This document shows, in pieces, positions 1-10,611 of a stretch of 64,000 nt of DNA. Origin of the DNA: Glossina fuscipes (Eukaryota; Arthropoda; Insecta; Diptera; Glossinidae). Numbering within the stretch: the first letter of the stretch is position 1; every line of letters starts with the position of its first letter. Below the pieces are notes generated by a model. It did no database searches. It saw only the letters and a program-made list of their open reading frames with translations, and was not told the DNA's origin. Where the stretch lies: assembly GCF_014805625.2 (NCBI RefSeq), contig NW_023998415.1:2366273-2430272 (forward strand), given 5' to 3'. Made by a program: the position numbers and the translations under genes.

Positions 1-1230
1 ATTCGCTATATACTATTCTCTTCATACTGCAAGATTGAACCCTATTGAAGCATATTATAAAAGTCTATTTTCATATATGAGAAGGCCCGATATAATTTAT
101 CGGTTTACTATCTGCGTAACACAGTCTCCGTATAATACAGAAAATGAGAGCTTAAAGAGCACTACTTTTTGCAATGGCATATGCTGGGAATATGGTACAA
201 AAAAAAAAAAAAAAAAATGAATCCATTTCATTAAAAATGTTTCATATCTGTACAATATGTCAAAATTCCATGCATCTATTGCACGTAATTCGGAAGTTTT
301 TCTAAAAAGAAAACTTCCTTTAAAATATTCCGAATTCTTCGACCCGTAGGTGGCATAAAAAGACACATATCTCGAAACGAGACAAACATGCAAATTTTTC
401 TAAGCATTTCATAGATTCGAGCAGAATGAACGTACCGTTACCGCAAGTGCTATGACAATGGTAACGAATAAAATCAAAGCAATGAAAGAGAAAACAAGTT
501 TAATTTTATGAACTACGATACTTCGCAACAAATATTTGTTGTTTCTTATGAAAATATAGCACATGGCATAGACCAGTCACCCGTTAAATTCAATATTTAA
601 CAAATCTAACAATTATTAAATTGAAACAAAAATTCAGTATAAAATATTCTGTAAATCGAGTATAGTGACTGTAATGCGCTTAAAAACATATCGATTTCTC
701 TTTCGTTAACAAGAAAGAAAGAAGTTCTTTCTGTTCTTCGCCCTTCTCTTTTCCCGGTTTTCATTAAACACCCCCTCCGTTTACTTGTTTGCAGAAGACA
801 GCACCTTGCGTCAGTCGTTCTCCTCTAGCTGAAGAGCATGCAGCAACGAGATACCGAATAAACGCTGCATGGTAAGTGACACGCTAAGTGAAGACCTCAT
901 GAAAATATCTGAATCGGGTTGGGTAAATATAGGGTAAGCCTTAATGCTACCAAAATACAAAGATATTTCCTAACGCACAGGAACAGTGATGAACAATTCC
1001 TCTTTTTTGGTGTTGCCAACGTAGACGAATCGACAACCGTTGATTTTTTGGGCATGAGATCACACAAGTATGTTCCTTGGACTGAACACGCGTTCGAAGT
1101 GTCGAAAGACACACCTAAGAACTTAGGCGTTTCAACAAATACTTCGCTGCAACGAGATATGCCCACCATTTACACCGCCTACATCCAGTGAAAACAAGAG
1201 TATAACTCGCATATGTAGCGAGGAGGTTTT
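1..1230. other. AT-rich non-coding DNA, no gene seen
   Basis: I see no supported gene here. Overlapping open frames occur at about 897-1191 on both strands, but neither resembles a known family or has convincing splice sites. A poly-A run lies at about 200-217. The stretch 700-1230 is somewhat less AT-rich than its surroundings and runs into the possible retroelement scrap that follows. Confidence 0.5.
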
Positions 1231-1235
1231 AAACT

Positions 1236-1380
1236 TTGTTGCGAAGGCGCCAAGTGCTCTTTGGTGACGAAAGTGTGTCCAGAACTCTCGATACCGTTAA
1301 GCATCGGCGTAAGGTGGCCTGCGCTGCGCTTATAGATAGGTTCAGAGCAAGTGTTCTACAGAGAAAAAAGAGATCTATCC
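1236..1380 (+). pseudogene. possible scrap of a non-LTR retrotransposon ORF (after the reverse transcriptase)
   Basis: The frame beginning at 1236 reads LFGDESVSRTLDTVKHRRKV and continues with ACAALIDRF. A pattern of leucine, then xHRRxVAxLxLxxRF, is common just downstream of reverse transcriptase domains in fly non-LTR retrotransposons of the jockey/CR1 type. Only about 45 residues are readable. No RT catalytic motif (F/YxDD) or endonuclease is visible nearby, and the frame then runs into a (CT)n tract. If real, this is a small decayed fragment with no function. It could also be chance resemblance, because the match rests on one short motif from memory. Confidence 0.25.
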
Positions 1381-1527
1381 ACCAACTAAATGCTTCAAGA
1401 TCTACACATATTTCTCAGCATTCTCACTCACTTGTCCTCGTGTTAGCTCATACTACGGTGATTTGATTGGGCTCACCATCATTAGTCTTCGCCCATCTCT
1501 CTGTCTGCCTACCTATCTCACTATCTT

Positions 1528-1530
<3 letters not shown>

Positions 1531-1577
<47 letters not shown>

Positions 1578-1587
1578 NNNNNNNNNN

Positions 1588-1669
<82 letters not shown>

Positions 1670-1702
1670 CGTGTGTGTGTGTGTGTGTTACCTCTCTCTC
1701 TC
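1531..1702. repeat. compound microsatellite (CT)n-(GT)n-(CT)n with embedded gap
   Basis: A long (TC)n run is broken by 10 N, continues to about 1658, changes to (GT)n with one interruption up to about 1688, then returns to (CT)n. The Ser-Leu and Arg-Glu open frames here are artefacts of the dinucleotide repeat. Confidence 0.97.
1578..1587. other. assembly gap (10 N)
   Basis: Ten consecutive N lie inside the (CT)n microsatellite. The true repeat length here is unknown. Confidence 0.99.
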
Positions 1703-3322
1703 CTACCACACTTCCCTTAGATGACATCGCCTGATTGATTCTTTATAATTTCTCAAAAAAAATTTTTTTTTAAATACTCGGATACATACTTTGTATAAAA
1801 AAGCATAATTTTTTTATGCGTTTCCTATGCAATTTTGCCGACTTACTCAAATATTGGAAACTTGGTTTTCATTCATAAGATTATTCATGACCGCAATTCG
1901 AGACATTTGTGAACAATAAACTTTAGCTTGTAAATTTCAAATGTAGCACATGGAATCTAATTAGACCACGAATAAGAGACTATTTTTTCGTTTATCCGGT
2001 AGATTTGCAAATGGGAATCAAACCTTTCTACAACAACAGCTGAAAATGTTTGTTTTCCTTTACATTATACTCAGTACTTCGTAATACAGCCACATTCCGT
2101 CTTCCAATTTTATTTATTGATTGTATTTGATCTTCTAAATATTCAAATATCTTGTACTGTAAGAGTATATATAGCGCAGTAGTGGGTTGCTAATGTTATT
2201 TTTAAACGTTAATTAGATTAGATTGCATCAATTATCTAATACTGTATATATATGAATATGAAATAATTTCAAAGGTAAAATTGTTCCGCATATTACTTTT
2301 TTATAATCATTTCATACTAAAAAACAGCTTTTTGTTGCAATCTATTATTGATTATTAATTAATAATTTTTAATTAATTAATTAATTAATTAACAAACATT
2401 CAAATTATATTCAATTTCAGGCTACTAAAACAATAACACTCGTTAACATAATATATATGCTATTTTTATGAAGGTCGTGGCATTTCAAGTTAATGGTCAG
2501 AAGAGAAGTTTTAGTTTTTCTCAAAAGATTCTTGTGCAAGTACTTTTAGTTTGTAAAAAAATTTCTACAATTTTTGCAAACTTTTTTCGGAAAACCGATA
2601 TCAAGGTATCGCATATTAAAAATAATTATATTACACCCAATATCAATCTCGATTGTTTAATCAAAATTTCTAAGATGCTAAGATAATTTAAATAAACAAA
2701 GGGATGGACACGGTGTTCTCTTATGAAAAAAGACTCGCCAAGAACTATTACATTCTTGCAAATAGAATTACACAAAGCTAGTATACACTGCAAGTGATGC
2801 CTGCAAACATCTATAACATTTGCCAAAAAAAAAAGCGTTGAAAGAAACTAAATCAACAGCGAGAAATCCTTAAAAAGTCGTGATTTCTCTATTTAATAAA
2901 TTAATTTGTATTATACCGCTAATGAATTAAATAAAAGCAAGACAGAATGAAAGCACTCGCACACAATACATAGTAAGAGAAATACGTTTTCGTCGCAATT
3001 TAAATGTTAGATACCCCTACGTCGTCGCCTATGTTAACAATAATCAATAACATTTGCCCTATTATGCAGCATAAGAATAAACATATAAACAAGTTGCTAA
3101 CCGAAGTTATGATTGTAATTACGAACACATTAAAAAAGCAATTTGCCAATTACCTATCAGAATGTCGAATATGATTAAATCAATTTTTTTGGACTTTCAA
3201 TACCGAAGAAATATGTTACGAAAAACCGGGAAAATTTTTGATATTTTCGGCTTGAGGTGCCTGCATAAAATTTTCGTCAATTTCAATTTTGAATGCAAGT
3301 CCATCAATTAATCGATCCGAAA
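1703..3322. other. AT-rich non-coding DNA, no gene seen
   Basis: Open frames in this stretch are short and low-complexity. A (TTAA)n-like run occurs at about 2370-2390. I see no splice-bounded exon, RNA gene or recognisable transposon. Confidence 0.5.
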
Positions 3323-3324
3323 TA

Positions 3325-4240
3325 TTAGTTTGGGAAAAAAGAAATCCATTATTTTTAAATGAACTTCAGGACTTTATTTAACATGCTTCGGATTGTCCGA
3401 TTTGGGTCAAATATGCACCGTTTTGTTGTATGATTTGTTGCCATTTTAAAGGTAACTTCAAAATGCCTCTCCCATAGAAGTCCTGGTCTCTATTTGCAAA
3501 AAAACTCTAGTAGTCGATTTTCACAATCCTCCCTAGATTCCAATTTTTTATTATTAAAGAAATTTTGCAATGCAAGAAAAAGATGATTCATTTCTCATCT
3601 CCAGTCACCATCCGTTTAAGAAATGGGTCTATCTCATTCCGTTTGGCCAAGGCTTCGCAGATGGAAATTCGATCCATCATGTTTTTTTCTGTTAATTGGT
3701 GTGGCACCCAAACATCGAGCTTCTTTTTGAATCCAGCTTTGTGTAAATGGTTTAAAACTGTTTTATGGTCGATTTTTAGCTCCTGGGCGAGATTACGACT
3801 GCTAACATGCCGGTCAACTTCGATCATTTCTCCGATTTTATCGACATTTTCGACGACCGGCCTACCTGTGCGAGGTGCATCTTTAACATCAAAAATTCGA
3901 GAACGGAATCTACGAAACCAAAATTGCACATAATTGGCTGTTACAGTATAGGAACCATAAACACCATTCACAATTTTAGCCGCCTGGCTTGCATTTTCGC
4001 CTTTGTCAAAGAAAAACTGTAAAATGTACCGAATTTTCTCTTTGTTCACTTCCATTTTTAACACGCTGTAACTCACAACTGAATGCACCAAACAAAAAAC
4101 AGCAAAAGAATTTTTTTTACTGCGAAATGTCACCTTTCCAACGAGCATAAACATGAAATTGTTTGATCGATACTTTACGAGAAATCTATCAGTGCAGCCA
4201 TCTACCGTAAAAATAATGGATTTCTTTTTCCCCAAACTAA
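3325..4240 (-). mobile_element. internally deleted mariner element (non-autonomous)
   Basis: A 916-bp copy of the same mariner family as the element at 9344-10611, in opposite orientation. Both ends are intact: the left begins TTAGTTTGGG and the right is its complement CCCCAAACTAA, and a TA duplication flanks each side (3323-3324 and 4241-4242), the expected mariner target site. Aligned with the longer copy it lacks 352 bp of the middle of the transposase gene. The junction at 3584-3587 is the four bases shared by both break points (ATCA in transposase sense). With intact termini it could in principle be mobilised by transposase supplied in trans. Confidence 0.95.
3378..4055 (-). pseudogene. 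mariner transposase, deleted and truncated
   Basis: The reading frame starts at the ATG at 4055 (MEVNKEKIRYI...) and stays open through the N-terminal helix-turn-helix DNA-binding region, the linker motif WVPHQL and the first catalytic aspartate (TGDEK). It stops at 3588 because the Trp codon expected after DEK is TGA. The 352-bp deletion starts immediately afterwards and removes the second catalytic Asp (HQDN box) and most of the catalytic core. Sequence matching the C-terminus resumes out of frame down to the original stop at 3378-3380. A longer open frame reaches back to 4235, but those extra codons lie in the terminal repeat and leader. No active transposase can come from this copy; a DNA-binding fragment of about 155 residues could. 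Confidence 0.92.
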
Positions 4241-4490
4241 TACGTTTGCGCTGAACTTTTAAATAACACTGATAAATGTCTTCTTTTTAATTCAATTTTA
4301 AGTCGAAGTTTGATATAAGTTGTAAGTGGTAAGTTAGCGCAAAGCATATCTTAAAAACTTTAATTTTTAAAAAATTCGGGCATCAGGCAAAACGACAAGG
4401 GAGATGCTACTGAATTCACACATAACTTCATCTTGATTAAGAATATTTAAGATTATTAGGGAAAAATATTAGAGAGATGCCGCCTGTTCA
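4241..4490. other. unassigned DNA between mariner copy and family-1 repeat
   Basis: A short AT-rich spacer with nothing recognisable apart from the TA target-site duplication at its left edge. Confidence 0.5.
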
Positions 4491-4494
4491 CTTC

Positions 4495-5140
4495 TTTTTA
4501 TACCCTACACCAATTGTGGTAACGGATATGTTAAGTTTGTGCGGACATAGGTAACAATGAGAACGCCTTAATGTAGACCGAACTTTTATTATATCGATCG
4601 ATTTAAAGTCATTTTTTAAACGATCCAAGCATATCTGCCCACTTGTCTGCTTATCCGTCTGTCTGCCCATGTACAATTATGTTCGAGCTACTGTACTGCT
4701 TTGAATTCTACTGCAAATGGTTTGGATCGCTTGAAAAGTTATTGTATGGAAAAAAATTGCAATTTTCAAAAGTTGTCGGCAAAACTCGCTTCATAATAGC
4801 GTTTGGACATTCCAACTTGGTACAAAAAATTTGATTCGGCTGGGAAAATTTCTTAGACCCTCCCTCATATAACCGATCCTGCGAAAATTGAATCTTAAAT
4901 AGTAAACAGGCACAATTTTTAATATTTCGTGGTGAAAATTAGTTCATAATAGCAAATTGACATAGAAATCAACCTTACCGAATTTGAGATCACGTAGGCC
5001 TACTTTTTGAATACACCGCATATAAGAGTTCTCCCAATATGAGGGCTTCTATGATGTATTATGACCAAAACGAGCGAATAACTGTTTAGGCGAAGTGGTA
5101 TAAAGTATCTAATCGTCATCATTGCCCGACTATAATGTTC
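4495..5140 (+). repeat. interspersed repeat family 1, degraded copy
   Basis: The copy begins with TTTATACCCTACACC followed by a small hairpin, then the landmarks shared by the family: ATGTTAAGTTTGTG, a CTTTTATTATATCGATCGA box, and a polypyrimidine run of TCTGYCTG repeats leading to CCATGTA. Its middle contains the recurrent phrase TTCATAATAGCAAATTGACATA. It ends near GGTATAAAGTATC and CCCGACTATAAT. Related sequence recurs at about 33650, 37165, 38916, 47735, 53200 (minus) and 62860 (minus). Short open frames inside it are incidental. Confidence 0.7.
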
Positions 5141-5738
5141 TTATAAGTCTGTTTTCAGATAATCCCTCAGCATTCGTCTTAGTTTTTTGTTCGTTTTCAA
5201 AGTGTAGCATTTGATCAAAAAGCAGTTACGTCAGCTTACGTAAGCACTTTACTGTTTTTCCATGCCAATAAGAAATATTTTAAATGCCAGATGAGAAAAT
5301 ATTAACGATGACCCGACTTAAATTATTGTGTGCTGTCTCAAGGAATACGTTTTTCGACAACCAACTTTGACTCATAGCTTTATCGAAACCATTATTTTAT
5401 AAGCACATTTAATACATATTGACCTTTAAATCTGACATATTATATTTTAAATTGATTTGCACATGTTGGAAACAGTTCAGTATTACTCCCCGGTGGCTTA
5501 AGGAACTGCCTTTTCATAGAACTTAATTATGAATAATGTAACTGGTTTAGGGTCCTTAGAGTAAACATCGAAATTTGATATTTAAAACCTAACCTCCTCA
5601 TAGGGTTGGATATGAGACAATAAATCTACTTCTTTCATTGCTCGAGAAATATCAACATGATATCTAAACTAATGAATAAAATCGCATTGCGTTCCGCTTA
5701 TGTTGCTATGCGAAAGCTTTCCAGGTTTTTGTATGCTT

Positions 5739-5978
5739 TTATCGGTTCGGTAACACACTTCCAGTTCGATGCACATCACGTGTGAGTAATTGCTTTTCTA
5801 CGTTAGAGATGAACACAATTTCTTCTTCTTTCTTAATATTTGTAAGATGCAATAATCCCTTTTGAACGTCCGGCATCTTCGGTACGTTCGGATTCGGAAT
5901 CAACAAACCACCGATATATAGTTGTGTTCGACGAAGAAGAGACCTGTTCGTGTTAATACTGAGCTTTTTTCTAATCAA
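5739..5978 (-). CDS. unassigned open frame with coding-like composition
   Basis: A 79-codon minus-strand frame. I do not recognise it. Unlike most open frames nearby it is not low-complexity: it has a mixed, protein-like composition (IGGLLIPNPNVPKMPDVQKG, then TNIKKEEEIVF and RDVHRTG) and ends at a TAA just after LPNR. It could be an exon, a decayed gene or transposon fragment, or chance. No convincing acceptor and donor pair brackets it: the AAAAAGCTCAG within the frame has a poor pyrimidine tract. No homologous partner exon is visible within several kilobases. Function cannot be inferred. Confidence 0.15.
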   Translation of the reverse strand: MIRKKLSINTNRSLLRRTQLYIGGLLIPNPNVPKMPDVQKGLLHLTNIKKEEEIVFISNVEKQLLTRDVHRTGSVLPNR

Positions 5979-6474
5979 AAGGCAATAAATATCTTATCAA
6001 CAAGAGAATTCCAAATATTTTTTAATTGCTTTGAAAATAAGAACAGTAGCGTCACCAGAACCCATGTTAGCTCTCATAAACAAATGATCGAAACGATGTG
6101 AAATTTTGGGCATATGTGATTTGAAATTTCAAATTTTCTAATAAATGAATAGAGCTTTTTTCGTTAGAAACAGCATCCATGTATCAGCTGCGGGAATGAT
6201 TGACCGATATGTTGTGTATATCCCGAGGATCTACAATGAAAAGTTGCGATGACAAACTTAGCGAATATAATGATATTTTCACCTAAAAACATCTACACTC
6301 ATACAAAGATAAATTAGATAATATACATACATACATTCACGCAGTAAGTATGTATGCAGTCTAAGATTGTCGAAAATGTAAAGTATAAAAAGCATATTGT
6401 AAGCGACGAACCATGTAATGATAATGAGGGACAGTATCGTGTTTTATCTTCATTTCCTCACTTCTATTTAGCTT

Positions 6475-6517
6475 TCTTGCTCTTGCTCTTGCTCTTGCTC
6501 TCTCTCTCTTTCTCTTT
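6475..6517. repeat. CTTGCT hexamer array passing into (CT)n
   Basis: About four tandem copies of CTTGCT are followed by an interrupted (TC)n run. It is a simple-sequence tract within non-coding DNA. Confidence 0.85.
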
Positions 6518-8429
6518 GGTTTTTCTCTTTCATTTTATACATATTCTAGGGGATTAAAAATCTTCTGTTATCTTTACAGCAATTGTGACTGACGGTCAGT
6601 CATCTCATTACTTATAGTTTAATAGTTTATTTTGTGTTTTTTATTCAGTTAAACCTTTAGAGCGATTAAAACAGATGCACATGAATGCAAAAATAAAAGC
6701 AAAAAAAAATACATTAACAACTTTTGCAACTTTTTTGTGAAATACTTTTGCAAACTGCTGCCAAATGACAACAACAATAATAAAGAGCAAAAAAATAAAT
6801 AAACTTAAAACAAATTAAACGACAACAGAAAAATATATAAGAAATAAAAATGAATTGAACCCTTACACCTTCCCCCCCAAATAACAGAAAATTTAATTTT
6901 CTAAATTTTTCATTAAATGTTGTTGTCGAGGTTCTTATAATGATGTGAAAACAAAAAAACATTTTTTCTTTTTTTTTAATTTGATCAATAGAGTGCATTT
7001 AAGAAAAGACCACAGGTATCACAACATAGAGCGCACAGATTCGTCGTATGCATGCTTGAATGAGAGAGTTTATCGTTTCTTTGAACGAACATATGCAAGG
7101 AACTGATTCTGTCGTTTAATTTAACCATCACTTGAAAAACACTGCCATGCATCTTATTGAAGTGATTTAAAATGTTTATAAAAAAAAACAGAAAAAACAA
7201 AATAAATTTAAAAAAAAAAACAATTTGGCCATTGGTAGATAAAAGTATAAACACTTTGACCTTTTACAAGTTCTACAACGGAACAAGTATGATTAGTCTA
7301 TCACTTGTTTCGTTTAATCGTCCAAACTACGCAACACACTGACAACCACAAGCTCTCTATTTAGGAACTTCTTCCGAACGGAGAACTTAATCCGATAGTA
7401 CATCGATTTTTCTTCCATATCTGATCAGTTCTGTCAAATAGTTTATAGAATCACGAATGCGTTTGCTAGTTGAGTTGGTCTACTGCATCCACGGCCAAAG
7501 TTAAATGTCCAATGATAGCAGCAGGGCAGACTCTGAAAAGCTAACTGGAAGACGTGAAGACTTGAAGCTCTTCCCTTGCCTTCCATTGCGATAAGATAAC
7601 ATAGAATTTGACTTTGTCTTCGCTGGCAAGATACGGACGATGTCGTTCCATTGCCGTTCATTTAAAAAAAAAAAAACAAATGAATGAGATCCGATAATGA
7701 CGACATCGCTAATGAATTAAACATTTGTCATAAAATTCCTCTATTATTGCTCTTTGAGAAATTGTAATTCCCCACAGACAGACATCACATGATTTGATTT
7801 AAAAGAAAAATCAAGTTGACCGGCTCGCCAGCATTTGTTTGTCTTTAGTAAAATATGGCATACTGGCGATCATTTTTGAAGTAATGAAAAGTGAACAACC
7901 TACGAAGCCGATACAAAAAAACCCAACCGGGTGATTGTACAGCGTATGTTTGCAGACATTGAACACCATGACCTTTAAAGTCCGTACTGTAATTTTAAAT
8001 ATTATAGGGATTATGATTGAGAGTTCACAAGCTGACTATCCATACGTTCCTATCAGATTTTACATATCTTTATCCTCTGAACAGAGGCAAATTTGAAATG
8101 CATTCATCAATTGACACAAATGCCGTAATCGTTTTAATGTACGTAATATGACGTTAACTTAGTTTCTAGAAATATCTGAGAAGAATGGAAATTTTTTTTA
8201 TTTATTGAAATAAGATAATCGGAAATTGCAGAAAACGGTGAAATATAATAAACACTTAGGGTAGCCTTTTAATATAATAGGCATTGATCTGACATGCTCA
8301 CTACCTTGTACTTCACGCATTTAAGCATTGTTGGGCAATTCAAGGACCGCTAAGGCACTGCTGGCGCATTAGATTAACATTATCAATATGGCGACACTTT
8401 ACATGCACGCACACATACACCCAAATATG

Positions 8430-8434
<5 letters not shown>

Positions 8435-8466
<32 letters not shown>
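8435..8466. repeat. (TA)n microsatellite
   Basis: An uninterrupted AT dinucleotide run of about 30 bases. Confidence 0.95.
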
Positions 8467-8470
<4 letters not shown>

Positions 8471-9343
8471 GAATACTTATTAGGACTTGTAAATATATAT
8501 CGCCGTTTCATCTGCAAAATGATAAACTTATTGGCAACTTATTCACGATATAATCAAGAAAAACAGTCAATATGTTGCTTAGCTTATAACAAATTTTACA
8601 TTTTATTTGCTTATTTACTTCGCAAAAAAGTAATAAATTTCATTTAACATTAATTATTTAAGTCATAATTAATTTTAACATCTACAGTAATTATAGTAGA
8701 GCGCGTTTTCTGTTTAATAGAAAAATACTTTTTTTTTTCTTCTGTTTTTTTTTTTTTTCCTATTCAACCAATTTATTGTGTAATTTTTCTCATTGAAAAT
8801 CTCGTGACTCCGCTAACGACATACGGTTTATTAGTACAGCAATTTAATATATACAGGCGCAAATATAAACACGCAAAACACACACATCTACACATAATGA
8901 CATAAATTTTAATACTGATACTCTACTGACTAATATTAGATGATATTTAAATAGAGTCATTATTTGTTCAGCAAACATCAGTCAGTAACTAAGATAGAAT
9001 GCGCCAGTTACGAATACTGGCCGAACAATCAAATAAATATTTATTTACATTTCAGATATGTAGTGTGACATGTGGACATTGCAAACAATGTACAAAATCA
9101 TAAATGAACAGATATGAATTAGTGCGAATTAATGGATGAATGTAGTGATATATTTACATATATGTGTTATATGTTGTTATTTTATATCTTGCGAAAGTGT
9201 AGCAAATAGCTTATAAAAACGGTCATCAGGAAATAGTTAAAGATCAAGGTTTAACATCTTGACCATATTTTTGCAATCAACAAAAAATTGCACATTAAGT
9301 GTACGGTATCATTCAGCCAAGATGAGAATAAAATTCACATATA

Positions 9344-10611
9344 TTAGTTTGGGGAAAAAGAAATCCATTATTTTTTCGGTAGATGGCTGCACTGATAGAT
9401 TTCTCGTAAAGTATCGATCAAACAATTTCATGTTTATGCTCGTTGGAAAGGTGACATTTCGCAGTAAAAAAAATTCTTTTGCTGTTTTTTGTTTGGTGCA
9501 TTCAGTTGTGAGTTACAGCGTGTTAAAAATGGAAGTGAACAAAGAGAAAATTCGGTACATTTTACAGTTTTTCTTTGACAAAGGCGAAAATGCAAGCCAG
9601 GCGGCTAAAATTGTGAATGGTGTTTATGGTTCCTATACTGTAACAGCCAATTATGTGCAATTTTGGTTTCGTAGATTCCGTTCTCGAATTTTTGATGTTA
9701 AAGATGCACTTCGCACAGGTAGGCCGGTCGTCGAAAATGTCGATAAAATCGGAGAAATGATCGAAGTTGACCGGCATGTTAGCAGTCGTAACATCGCCCA
9801 GGACCTAAAAATCGACCATAAAACAGTTTTAAACCATTTACACAAAGCTGCATTCAAAAAGAAGCTCGATGTTTGGGTGCCACACCAATTAACAGAAAAA
9901 AACATGATGGATCGAATTTCCATCTGCGAAGCCTCGGCCAAACGGAATGAGATAGACCCATTTCTTAAACGGATGGTGACTGGAGATGAGAAATGGATCA
10001 CATACGATAACCCTGTGCGAAAACGATCGTGGCCAAAGAGCGGTGAAGCACCTCAAACGGCCAGGAAGGTTTTGCTGTGCATTTGGTGGGACTGGAAGGG
10101 GATTATTTATTATGAGTTGCTTCCATATGGCCAAACGCTAAATTCTGATCTCTACTGTCAACAACTGGACCGTTTGAAGATAGCGATTGACCAGAAACGG
10201 ACAGAATTGGCCAACAGGAGAGGTGTCGTGTTCCACCAGGACAACGCTGGGCCACACACATATACAGTGACTCGCCAGAAACTTCGGGAGTTTGGTTGGG
10301 AAGTTTTAATGCATCCGCCATACAATCTGGACTTGGCACCAAGCGATTATCATCTTTTTCTTGCATTGCAAAATTTCTTTAATAATAAAAAATTGGAATC
10401 TAGGGAGGATTGTGAAAATCGACTACTAGAGTTTTTTGCAAATAGAGACCAGGACTTCTATGAGAGAGGCATTTTGAAGTTACCTTTAAAATGGCAACAA
10501 ATCATACAACAAAACGGTGCATATTTGACCCAAATCGGACAATCCGAAGCATGTTAAATAAAGTCCTGAAGTTCATTTAAAAATAATGGATTTCTTTTTT
10601 CCCCAAACTTT
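9344..10611 (+). mobile_element. full-length mariner-family DNA transposon
   Basis: An element of about 1.27 kb, the usual mariner size. Terminal inverted repeats of about 30 bp: the left starts TTAGTTTGGGGAAAAAGAAA and the right is the complement of AAGTTTGGGGAAAAAAGAAA. The left end follows TA (9342-9343). The right end reads CCCCAAACTTTATATA, so its last bases differ from the CCCCAAACTAA seen in the deleted copy and the exact right border is uncertain by one base. Mariner elements move by cut-and-paste into TA dinucleotides. The single gene inside is uninterrupted. A possible polyadenylation signal AATAAA overlaps the stop codon. Confidence 0.96.
9529..10557 (+). CDS. mariner transposase (D,D34D)
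   Basis: The product is 342 residues, a cut-and-paste transposase that binds the element's inverted repeats and inserts it at TA. I chose the ATG at 9529 (MEVNKEKIRYI) because it gives the standard mariner N-terminus; the open frame extends upstream to 9259 through the leader and repeat. In order: an N-terminal paired helix-turn-helix region, the linker motif WVPHQL (usually WVPHEL), first catalytic Asp in TGDEKW, the WWDWKG strand, second Asp in HQDNAGPH, and third Asp in LAPSDYHLF, exactly 34 residues after the second. Oddities: HQDNAGPH has Gly where Arg is common, YNLDLAPSD replaces the near-invariant YSPDLAPSD, and the segment between DEKW and WWD is about seven residues shorter than in the reference element Mos1, lacking the usual KPxLxxKK stretch. 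The frame is open but activity is doubtful. Confidence 0.95.
   Translation: MEVNKEKIRYILQFFFDKGENASQAAKIVNGVYGSYTVTANYVQFWFRRFRSRIFDVKDALRTGRPVVENVDKIGEMIEVDRHVSSRNIAQDLKIDHKTVLNHLHKAAFKKKLDVWVPHQLTEKNMMDRISICEASAKRNEIDPFLKRMVTGDEKWITYDNPVRKRSWPKSGEAPQTARKVLLCIWWDWKGIIYYELLPYGQTLNSDLYCQQLDRLKIAIDQKRTELANRRGVVFHQDNAGPHTYTVTRQKLREFGWEVLMHPPYNLDLAPSDYHLFLALQNFFNNKKLESREDCENRLLEFFANRDQDFYERGILKLPLKWQQIIQQNGAYLTQIGQSEAC

Larger units (their letters stand above)
5141..9341. other. mostly featureless AT-rich DNA
   Basis: The only frames worth noting are minus-strand ones at 5739-5978 (listed separately) and 7443-7661, neither assignable. Simple repeats are a CTTGCT hexamer array running into (CT)n at about 6475-6517 and a (TA)n run at 8435-8466. 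Poly-T tracts occur at about 8730-8760. No RNA gene is visible. Confidence 0.5.

Noticed and set aside
1463..1727. Open frames of 85 and 68 codons on both strands
   Set aside because: They are Ser-Leu and Arg-Glu repeats read from the (CT)n microsatellite and run through the N gap.
9562..10366. Several minus-strand open frames opposite the mariner transposase
   Set aside because: They are shadow frames of the transposase gene, and the same shadows appear opposite the deleted copy at 3565-4022.
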